The translations under genes and the position numbers were made by a program. DNA of 64,000 nt from JAFGAV01 sp041479055 (GTDB lineage Bacteria > Acidobacteriota > Aminicenantia > Aminicenantales > JAFGAV01): assembly GCA_963702835.1 (NCBI GenBank), contig OY969762.1, positions 248,001 to 312,000 on the forward strand, given 5' to 3'. Each line of letters opens with the position of its first letter. Position 1 is the first letter of the stretch. The notes beneath the pieces were generated by a model. The model did no database searches. It saw nothing but the letters and a program-made list of their open reading frames with translations, and was not told where the DNA came from. This document shows positions 8,616-15,435 of this stretch, one piece after another.

Positions 8616-9793
8616 CTAAAACGCGGTGACCAGGCCGGCGGACAGCCGGACGTGCTTCCCCAAGGGGCTCTCTTGATAAAAGGTCGCCTCGCCCGTCAGG
8701 CGCATGTTTCGGCTCAGCAGGAATCCGCCGCCCGCCGTGAGGGAGAAGCGGTCCAGCGCGGGTTCCCCGGAACTGACCCAGTTGACCAGCCCGAGGCCGT
8801 ACCACCGCGAATCGTCTCCCTTGGGCAGGTAGATGAGTTCGGCGAATGCGCCGCGGGTGCCGACTCCCTCGGCCGTTACTCCCTCGGGGAAGAACAGCGG
8901 ATTGCCGTCGTGGCGCTCCACAAACTGGAAATTGAACTCGAAGGGGGGGCTCTTGACGGAAGCGTCGGCGCCGAAGATCCAGACGCTGTTTCGGCCGTCC
9001 CCCAGCCTCTCCCGGCCCAAATATAAAAACCCGCCCAAGTGGAGCTGCCGGCTCAGACTCTGGGAAGCCCGGAACACGAAATTTTTGTAAGCGTCGGAAT
9101 CAAAGTTTTTCTCGGCGTCGGCTGCTCCGATCCCCGACCCGTTGACCACTTCCAGGGTCAGGTCGGTGCCTGTTCGGACCCTGGCGTTGAGCATCAGGCC
9201 CCGGTCGTAGGTCAGGTCGATGCCGGACAGGCCGGGCCGGCTGCCGTAGATCTGGTAGTCCTCCTGGGTCAGCCGCAGTTCCCGCTTGAACAGCGGGTCG
9301 GAAACCTGGAACTGGCCTATGACCAGGCCCAGCCCAGTGCCCAGCAGGTCGTTGAACATGACATAGGCGTCCTCAATGCCGGCCACTTCGCCCTGTTCGC
9401 TAAAAAAGAAGTAGAAATAATAGGACACTTTCTTGAACAGCTCCCCCCCGGAAAGGAATTTAAGGATGAAGGGGGAAGCGAACTGGAGCCGTCCGGTCCC
9501 GGCGTTGTTGAAACTGGCGAAGCCGTCGAGCCGCAGGGCCACCGGCACTTCGCGCAGCAGGGCCAGCAGGCCGTCGCCGGTGTCGATGGTGTAACGGGGC
9601 GTCTCCTTGTCGTCGATGACGAACCCATTGGCGGCGAATTCTTCGCCGTAAGGCTTGAGGTGAGGGAAGGGGGCGTGGCAGGTTTTGCAGGTCATGCTGT
9701 ATTTCCGGGCGAAAGCGGGCATGGCTTCCAGGGAAACGGACAGCACCTGGATGAGAATAAACCAAGCAAGAAGGGCGGAAGGATTCTTTTCAA
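8616..9793 (-). CDS. Outer-membrane beta-barrel-like protein with N-terminal CXXCH (5' frameshift)
   Basis: Predicted exported protein of about 385 aa. The mature N-terminus carries one c-type heme motif, CKTCH, within ARKYSMTCKTCHAPFPHLKP. After it comes a long run of alternating amphipathic strands ending in a terminal Phe (SAGLVTAF), as in outer-membrane barrels. The ideal AGGAGG site at 9801-9806 points to TTG 9793 and a signal peptide starting LKRILPPFLLGLF. That frame runs out near 9755-9770, and the main frame opens only from GTG 9746. A one-base loss would join them. It lies 13 bp after the multiheme cytochrome, which suggests a joint role in electron transfer across the outer membrane; this is inference. 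Confidence 0.65.
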
Positions 9794-9806
9794 GGCTGGA
9801 CCTCCT

Positions 9807-11175
9807 CTAGTCCACGACGGTGATGGCCGTGGAATGTTCGTTGACCTTGACGGTCTCGGCCTCGTCGGCCGGGACGCCCAGGAAATCGGCCACCGGCTTG
9901 ACCAGTTTCTGGTAGTTCAGCGCGGCGGTCACCATTAGGGGGCCGGCCGGCAGGGTGTCGGGCAGCGTGAAAGTGCAGGTCTCGATCTTGGACTCCCGCG
10001 GCCCGAAGCGGTAGTCCACGCCGAATGATTTCGTGTTCCACTGCTGGATGGTCATCCGGCCCTGGGGGTCGAAGTAGGGCATGCGGAAGATGCGGTCGCC
10101 CACCGGGATGCCGTCTCGCTGGACGCCGGCGAAGCTCGGATCATTGAGGGCGATGCCCATGTCCTGGTAGGCCAGGGCGTCGCTGCCGATAGTGTACTCC
10201 TCGCCGGCAAACCCTTTCTTGTCCACCGGCAGATGATAGACCTTGCCTTTGGCGTCCATCGCCTCGACGTGCATCCAGACGATGCGGTCTTCGACCGAGC
10301 CGGTGGGGAACTTGTGGCCGGTCTTCTGGTTGAAGAGGGCCACGGTGAATTTGACCTTATCGCCCGGCTCGGCCTCGCGGGTATCGGGATGGATGCGCAG
10401 CTCGATCGTGCCCCTGCACCTTGCCCGGGTCGTGGGCGCCGTGGAAGAGATGCTGCCGCACATCGGGGTAGCATGTTGCCCATGGCCGCGCTCTTTCCGG
10501 GGCATAGGTCATGTGGCAATCGTGGCAGCTCGACCCCTTCCTTGGCATAGGGGCCGTCCTTCCACTCGAGATGGGTGGACTTGACCCAGAGCGCCGATAG
10601 GGGCTCTTTTCGTTATGGCAGGTGCCGCAGAAATCGGCCTTGTTCAGGAATTCGGATTGGGCCAGGTCGTGCTCGGGCGAATTCTCGCCCTGCCGCGGGC
10701 CGTACTTGAGTCTTGCCCGGCTCGGAAATCCAGTTGAAGTTGTAGGGCGATGTCGCCGGCGAAGCCGGTGATGGTGTGGCAGAGGTCGCAGGAGACCGAC
10801 TCGTTGGCCCGGCTGTTCTTGGCCGGCAGGGGCGGCGGGACGTCGCCGGCCAGGAAAGCCATCGGCGCGTGGCAGCCGTTGCAGCCGGCCTTGACCCCGG
10901 CCACCGGCCGGTCCTTTTCGGCGTGGGGGACGGCCAGCTTGAAATACTCGATCTCGTCCCAGTGGATGGGTATAGGCCTGGGACATCATGGCCTGGCCCC
11001 ACTGCTGAAAAATGTCGGTATGGCATGACGTGCCGCAGAACTTGGGTGTTCTGAAGTCGCTGTATTTGCGCGAACCCAAAGCGCTGTCTCCGGCCTTGAC
11101 GGCCTGGCCGGCCAGGACGGCCAGCAGGAGGAAGGGTAAGACACTGAGGAGAACAATTCCTAAATATCTTTTCAT
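9807..11175 (-). pseudogene. Multiheme cytochrome c, multiply frameshifted
   Basis: A secreted multiheme cytochrome c spread over three frames. The start, ATG 11175 with AAAGGAG 5 bp upstream, opens a clean signal peptide (MKRYLGIVLLSVLPFLLLAV). Heme motifs then appear in different frames: CGTSCH (a CX3CH), CNGCH, CDLCH, CGTCH and CHDCH. The last about 190 residues (from TIELRIHPDTREAEPGDKV to the stop) are uninterrupted and form a C-terminal beta-rich domain seen in large periplasmic cytochromes. Frame changes cluster between about 10400 and 10975. All motifs remain readable, so this is either sequence error or very recent decay. The intact protein would be a roughly pentaheme electron carrier. 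Confidence 0.7.
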
Positions 11176-11189
11176 AGCGACTCCTTTAT

Positions 11190-12110
11190 TCATCCCAGCA
11201 GAGCGATTTCGAACTTTTCCTCAAGATGATGGGGATGATAGGACAGCTTGGCCTTGCGCAGCCCCGGCTCGCCCAGGTCCTGCTCGCGGTTGATGTAAGT
11301 CAGGCCCGGCCATTGGTGCCGGCAGAATTCCTGGTTGATCACGGCGTATAGGCCCTGGATTTCGGGATCGGCTTTCTCGATGTGGATGACGGCGGTTTGG
11401 GCGTTGAGGGGCTCGCCCAGGGTGAAGGCCTTGATCTTTCCCTCGACCAGGATAACCCCGCCCTGGATGCGGAGCGGGCTGAAGTTGCCGAGGGTTTCCT
11501 TGATGGCGTCCCATTCACCCATCAGGCTCCAGTCGTCTTCGCAGCGTTTCAGAGTGCACCAGGCCTCGGCCACCTCCAGGCAGCCCCGCAGGTGCGGTAA
11601 GCCCAGGGGCTCAAAAACGAAAGAGTGGGCCTCGTTGAAACGGGTGATATGGTTGCGCTTGGCATGGTAGCGGGAGCCGGCCAGCTCGATGAGGTCCCGG
11701 CTGCGGAAGACATAGTCAAAATCGTTCCGAACGGGGGAGACGGCAAACTCCGGACGGGTTTCGAGCTCAGCGGCCAGGCTGCGGTCGGCCCGCCGGATGC
11801 GGGGCGAAGCCAGGCCGCGCTCTTCCTTCAGCCAGCGCAGCAGGCGGCGCACTGTTTCGGCCCGCGGCCCGGCGCCGACGGGAGGCAGGGCCCAGGCGCC
11901 GGGGGCCGGGTCGTGTTCGGGCGCGGCCGCCACAACCGCCAGACAGTCGCCCAGGACCGACCATTCGAACCCGTAGTACTTCCGCCAGATGAACAAGTTG
12001 GTGAAGGTCAGCTCCGAAGTGCGGGGCTGGTAGGCCCACAGTCTTTCCTGGAGGAAATCGCGGTCGGCAAGGTCAAAGGGTTTGAAGTTGGGGAATTCGG
12101 GCCTGGGCAT
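11190..12110 (-). CDS. DUF2156/LPG-synthase C-terminal-like GNAT protein
   Basis: 306 aa, cytoplasmic. It resembles the family annotated as DUF2156 (phosphatidylglycerol lysyltransferase C-terminal-like, a double GNAT fold). Family-like stretches are TNLFIWRKYYGFEWSV, the YHAKRNHITRFNEAHSF segment and EGKIKAFTLGEPL followed by HIEKADPEIQGLYAVINQEF. No membrane domain is fused, so it is not a full MprF. An aminoacyl-transfer role is possible but unproven. It is 14 bp upstream of the cytochrome gene and 1 bp downstream of the broken small ORF, so all are probably co-transcribed. Confidence 0.75.
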   Translation of the reverse strand: MPRPEFPNFKPFDLADRDFLQERLWAYQPRTSELTFTNLFIWRKYYGFEWSVLGDCLAVVAAAPEHDPAPGAWALPPVGAGPRAETVRRLLRWLKEERGLASPRIRRADRSLAAELETRPEFAVSPVRNDFDYVFRSRDLIELAGSRYHAKRNHITRFNEAHSFVFEPLGLPHLRGCLEVAEAWCTLKRCEDDWSLMGEWDAIKETLGNFSPLRIQGGVILVEGKIKAFTLGEPLNAQTAVIHIEKADPEIQGLYAVINQEFCRHQWPGLTYINREQDLGEPGLRKAKLSYHPHHLEEKFEIALLG

Positions 12111-12111
12111 C

Positions 12112-12312
12112 TCAGTTCATCCGCATCTGTTTCCAGAAGGGATGTTCCCGTTCCGGGGAGCGGCGGATAGTGTACAGGATGTTGACGCGAAAACCATGCT
12201 AGTTCTTGAATTCCACGGTCGTCAGCTCGTCCGGGCTTTCTTCGAAGACCTCGACCAGGCGGCAGGCCGATAGCCGGGCCTTTCCGGGCGCCGGCGATAC
12301 AAAGAGTATCAA
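12112..12312 (-). pseudogene. Small ORF interrupted by an in-frame TAG
   Basis: A 67-codon frame (possible TTG start at 12312) with a TAG at 12199-12201. It reads ACRLVEVFEESPDELTTVEF before the stop and continues in the same frame as HGFRVNILYTIRRSPEREHP to a TGA at 12112-12114. That TGA is followed after one base by the ATG of the DUF2156 gene, a spacing typical of a translated upstream cistron. I do not recognise the protein. It may be a degraded small gene, a point error, or chance. Confidence 0.35.
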
Positions 12313-12404
12313 AAAAGTGTTTTTATGGCAAAAAGTTCAGGACTTTATTGATGACGGCTGAGATATCCGGCCGGGGAGGGACGTTATCACCATTGAATAA
12401 GTGA

Positions 12405-13376
12405 ATGGAAGCGACTGTGGCCATAAACCCCCCCGATTCATTAGAGCATCGCCTCGTCGGCCGGAGCGAGGCCCTCAGCCGCATCCGCTCTCTCATAAGA
12501 AAATTCGCGGAAGGTGATGTTCCCGTTCTGATACTGGGCGAGAGCGGCACGGGAAAGGAGCTCATTGCCAGGGCTCTCCACGATTTGGGCCGGCGGAGCT
12601 CGGGAAGGTTCGTGGCCGTCAACGGCGGGGCAATTCCGGAGACGCTCCTGGAGAGCGAGCTGTTCGGCCATGGCCGCGGCGCCTTCACCGGCGCTTGGCG
12701 GGAGCGGGCCGGGCTGGTCGAGGAAGCGGCCGGCGGTACGTTTTTTCTGGACGAAGTGAGCGATCTGGCTCCCAGCCTTCAGGCCAAGCTGCTGCGTTTT
12801 CTCCAGGAGAAAGAATTTCGGCGGGTGGGGGAGAATCGGCTGCGCCGGGCGGACGTCCGGTTTCTGAGCGCCACCAATAGGGACCTGACGGCTGAAATCG
12901 GGAAAGGCCGATTCCGGGAAGACCTGTTCTACCGGCTGGCCGTGATGACCATGGAGGTCTCGCCGTTGCGGGAGAGGAAAGAGGACCTGCCCCCCCTCCT
13001 CGACCATTTTCTTGAAGTTGAGTCATCGGAGCTCGGCCGGGAACGGACGCATTTCGACCCGGAAGCTATCGATCATCTCCTGGCCTATGACTGGCCGGGC
13101 AACGTCCGGGAAGTCCGCAACGAGGTCCAGCGGGGTCTGGTCCTGACGCCTCCCGGTTCTCCCATCGGAGAGGATTGCCTGTCGGACAGAATCCGGCAGG
13201 CCCGCGGGGATGGCCCCCGCCCGGCCTCCAGCTATTTCGAGGCCCGGGCGGATTTTGAAAAGCGTTTCCTGCATCAGGCTTTGAGCCGCTACGGCTTCAA
13301 CAAGACTAGGACGGCCGAAGAGCTGGGGCTGAGCCGGCAGGGTCTGTTCAAGCTCTTGCGCCGGCATAAAATGTGA
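12405..13376 (+). CDS. Sigma-54 interaction AAA+ activator without a receiver domain
   Basis: Bacterial enhancer-binding protein, 323 aa: it would remodel sigma-54 RNA polymerase at -24/-12 promoters. Walker A GESGTGKE (about 46-53), the sigma-54 contact loop GAFTGA, Walker B GGTFFLDEV, the R-finger region and a C-terminal Fis-type helix-turn-helix (KTRTAEELGLSRQGLFKLLR) are all present. Only about 20 residues precede the AAA+ domain, so there is no receiver, GAF or PAS input. It must be controlled by a partner or be constitutively active, as PspF is. It is transcribed divergently from the DUF2156/cytochrome group. The target genes are not evident. Confidence 0.93.
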   Translation: MEATVAINPPDSLEHRLVGRSEALSRIRSLIRKFAEGDVPVLILGESGTGKELIARALHDLGRRSSGRFVAVNGGAIPETLLESELFGHGRGAFTGAWRERAGLVEEAAGGTFFLDEVSDLAPSLQAKLLRFLQEKEFRRVGENRLRRADVRFLSATNRDLTAEIGKGRFREDLFYRLAVMTMEVSPLRERKEDLPPLLDHFLEVESSELGRERTHFDPEAIDHLLAYDWPGNVREVRNEVQRGLVLTPPGSPIGEDCLSDRIRQARGDGPRPASSYFEARADFEKRFLHQALSRYGFNKTRTAEELGLSRQGLFKLLRRHKM

Positions 13377-13439
13377 GAGGCGGTGCTGGGGAATAAAGTG
13401 AAATTGGTATTGTGTTCCCCTTTTTGATAAATTATTTTT

Positions 13440-13733
13440 ATGAGCGATAAGAAAGACGTTTTCGAAGTCGTCTGCCCCTGCTGTCGGGCCAGCCTGTGGG
13501 TCGACGCCGCTTCGGGGACGGTGGTCAAGTCAGAAAAAAACGCGGGTAAGGAGAAGTCCTCCCTGGACGACCTCCTGACCAAGGAGAAGCAGCGCCGGGA
13601 CGGCTTCGAGCGCAAGTTTGAGGCCACGGCCGAGCTGGAAAAGCAGAAGCAGAAAAAAGCCCGGGAGAAGTTCGATAAAGCCCTATCCCACGCCGGTTCC
13701 CAGATAGAAGAAGAAATTGACAAAGAGAAATAA
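13440..13733 (+). CDS. Small CPCC-motif protein with coiled coil
   Basis: 97 aa, unrecognised function. An N-terminal VVCPCCRASLWVD segment resembles half of a zinc ribbon. The rest is highly charged and helical (Lys/Glu-rich, residues 40-97), probably a coiled coil. Its last codons and stop fall inside the left copy of the 40-bp direct repeat at 13722-13761. It was therefore probably adjacent to, and convergent with, nhaC before the insertion. Confidence 0.7.
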   Translation: MSDKKDVFEVVCPCCRASLWVDAASGTVVKSEKNAGKEKSSLDDLLTKEKQRRDGFERKFEATAELEKQKQKKAREKFDKALSHAGSQIEEEIDKEK

Positions 13734-13761
13734 GGCTCGGCTGGACAGGATCAGCTTCCGG
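13722..13761. repeat. Left 40-bp direct repeat of the insertion
   Basis: It starts AAAGAGAAATAAGGCT and ends with GGATCAGCTTCCGG. It matches 15396-15435 at 39 of 40 positions (C/T at 13738/15412). It spans the stop codon of the CPCC gene. It behaves like one end of an integrated element. Confidence 0.75.
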
Positions 13762-13766
13762 ATGGG

Positions 13767-13803
13767 TGTTTGAACGCTCATCCCTCCGACGCAGCAGAAA
13801 AGG
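13767..13803. repeat. Diverged 37-bp repeat, copy 1
   Basis: TTGAACGCTCAT...CGCAGCAGAAAAGG. It matches 14273-14309 at 32 of 37 positions. It lies just inside the left direct repeat. Confidence 0.5.
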
Positions 13804-13807
13804 TTAG

Positions 13808-13984
13808 CTATTTAGCTAAAAATTTAAATGCTTCATAAACCAAAAAAACAGGCCAAACAATGGCTTTTAAGAAACCAACAACGCCCAACCAAAAAGAAGA
13901 AGCGTGACTAATAAAATAAATTGCTGCGCCAATAAAACCTAAACCGTAAACAGCACTTGATCCGCCCTGATGAACGTTTTTCAT
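13808..13984 (-). CDS. 58-aa hydrophobic membrane protein in an AT-rich patch
   Basis: A 58-codon gene beginning MKNVHQGGSSAVYGLGFIGA and ending YEAFKFLAK. It has two hydrophobic stretches (about residues 11-28 and 33-52) separated by SHASSF, so it is probably a two-pass or hairpin inner-membrane peptide. A GGAGAAAAA ribosome site precedes the ATG at 13984. Codons are strikingly AT-rich (TTT, TTA, ATT, GTT), unlike all neighbours, which fits acquired DNA. It resembles small conserved hypothetical proteins found in many phyla; function unknown. Confidence 0.75.
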   Translation of the reverse strand: MKNVHQGGSSAVYGLGFIGAAIYFISHASSFWLGVVGFLKAIVWPVFLVYEAFKFLAK

Positions 13985-14163
13985 TTTTTCTCCTTACAAC
14001 CAAACCCACCCTGCGAGTGTGTTTGGGAATCGTTTTAAGGATGATAAATCGTGATATGAGGGGATGTCAAGTTGATGAACTCAAAGTAGCAGAAGGTTGG
14101 CTCTGAATATACAGAAAAAAGCCAATTAGGAAATTAGACCGGAGGGGATTGCTGGCCGGTCTA

Positions 14164-14197
14164 TCAGCTTCCGGCCTGAGTCTCGTCCTCCCGTTTG
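14164..14197. repeat. Internal copy of the nhaC 3' end
   Basis: 34 bp identical to 15425-15458 except for one base. Read on the minus strand it still encodes KREDETQAGS and a stop, the exact C-terminus of NhaC. It marks a second junction inside the inserted block. Confidence 0.65.
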
Positions 14198-14272
14198 GGG
14201 GCGGCGAAGGCAAGTTGACATCCGATCACGCGGCGATTTATCATCCCCGACGATGGGACAAGGTGAAATTGG

Positions 14273-14309
14273 TGCTTGAACGCTCATTCAGCCGGCGCAG
14301 CAGAAAAGG
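14273..14309. repeat. Diverged 37-bp repeat, copy 2
   Basis: Partner of 13767-13803 (32 of 37 identical), placed 110 bp after the internal nhaC-end copy. Repeat order at the internal junction therefore mirrors the left end. Confidence 0.5.
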
Positions 14310-14357
14310 AAATTATTATCCCTCCCGCCTGCGGAACAGCACCCTGCCGAGGAAACA

Positions 14358-14951
14358 ATGTCGGCCATGACTGGCTGGAGAAGCATACTCTTTTATATCG
14401 TCACCTTCGGCTATCTCGTCGTAGATTTCGGCATTCTGCGCACCAAGAATCCGCCGGAGAAGGGAAAAATTTCTCTGGACAGGTGGACGACTTTTTTCAG
14501 TTACGCGGTTATCGCCATTTCCTTTGTTTTGACTTTGACCTGTTTCTCGCGAAAGATGCTGCTTCCCGGCTACGGCCGCCGGACTGAAGCGATACTCTCC
14601 ATCATCGGCCTGGGCTTGGGCGTGGCTGCCCTTTTCCTGCGCCGCGCAGCCAAAACTGCCATGGGAAAGTTCTTCACTGTTCGCCTCACCCTGTTCGCCG
14701 ACCACCGGCTGGTCTCCGGCGGCATATATCGCCGCATCCGCCATCCCGGCTACCTGGGCCTGATCCTCTGGTGCGTAGCCGTTCCCTGCCTGCTGGCCTA
14801 TCCCTTCGGGCTGGTCACCTTCACGCTTCTTCCCACCGCGTTTTTCATTTTCCGCGGCTTGATGGAGGAGAAAGCGATGAGCGACCGCTTCGGCGAGGAA
14901 TTCGCCCGCTACAAAGCAACCTCCTTCCGCCTGATCCCCTTTATCTGGTGA
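14358..14951 (+). CDS. Isoprenylcysteine carboxyl methyltransferase-family membrane protein
   Basis: 197 aa integral membrane protein with about five hydrophobic segments. The ICMT/PEMT-type SAM-binding motif GGIYRRIRHPGYLG and a C-terminal EEKAMSDRFGEEFARYKAT segment are typical of bacterial members. The substrate cannot be read from the sequence; such enzymes methylate isoprenylcysteine, phospholipids or other lipids. It lies within the inserted block between the internal nhaC-end copy and the recombinase remnant, so it is probably passenger DNA. Confidence 0.82.
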   Translation: MSAMTGWRSILFYIVTFGYLVVDFGILRTKNPPEKGKISLDRWTTFFSYAVIAISFVLTLTCFSRKMLLPGYGRRTEAILSIIGLGLGVAALFLRRAAKTAMGKFFTVRLTLFADHRLVSGGIYRRIRHPGYLGLILWCVAVPCLLAYPFGLVTFTLLPTAFFIFRGLMEEKAMSDRFGEEFARYKATSFRLIPFIW

Positions 14952-15099
14952 ACTTTATTGACAGTTTGGGTATTGTAGAATTAGATCATGGCTTGGCCGT
15001 TCCGATTTGAGTTTCCGTGGAAGATTGGAAATTAATTGGGCAGGCATTATTCGATTATTCAAAACTTGCAATTCAAGACTTGACCCCCTATCCCTACGA

Positions 15100-15333
15100 C
15101 ACTGGACCAGGTTGGCCAGCTTTTACACTCTCTCGAATCAGAAAAAGCAGATGAACAAAGCCAGCGGGATACTGGCCATCATAAAATTGATCCTCCTTAC
15201 AGGTCTAAGAACCCATGAAGTAATCAATGCCAATGTAGGGGATATCAGACAGTTTGGTGGTCAGGCAGTTCTATTTATTCTGGGCAAAGGGCGAAGCGAA
15301 AAGGACGAGTTAGTTGTGCTGAAGCTATATTGA
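15100..15333 (+). pseudogene. Tyrosine recombinase/integrase remnant
   Basis: The recognisable part reads LILLTGLRTHEVINANVGDI followed by a GKGRSEKDELVVLKLY end. This is the start of the catalytic domain of phage/transposon integrases (the Arg of TGLR, then GKGR.EKDE). The remaining catalytic His-x-x-Arg and Tyr are missing because the frame stops at 15331-15333. The upstream N-terminal region is not convincing. It sits 63 bp inside the right direct repeat, as expected of an element's own integrase, now dead. Confidence 0.65.
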
Positions 15334-15395
15334 ATCTAACCTCACCGAGGACCTTATCCCGGAAAAATGGTCCAGCGATAAAGTGAGTTTTTTGG

Positions 15396-15435
15396 AAAGA
15401 GAAATAAGGCTTGGCTGGACAGGATCAGCTTCCGG
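15396..15435. repeat. Right 40-bp direct repeat of the insertion
   Basis: Matches 13722-13761 at 39 of 40 bases. It covers the nhaC stop codon (15425-15427) and preserves the last codons of nhaC, so insertion left nhaC intact. The distance between copies is 1674 bp. Confidence 0.75.

Noticed and set aside
10400..10975. Programmed ribosomal frameshifting in the cytochrome gene
   Set aside because: About six frame changes in 570 bp without slippery heptamers or pseudoknots cannot be programmed.
12199..12201. Pyrrolysine or programmed read-through of the TAG in the small ORF
   Set aside because: No pyl genes or read-through context are visible, and the ORF itself is not recognised. A nonsense change or error is simpler.
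12320..12345. A -24/-12 sigma-54 promoter near tatggcaaaaagttca
   Set aside because: Only the TGGC half fits; the TTGC half is absent at the right spacing.
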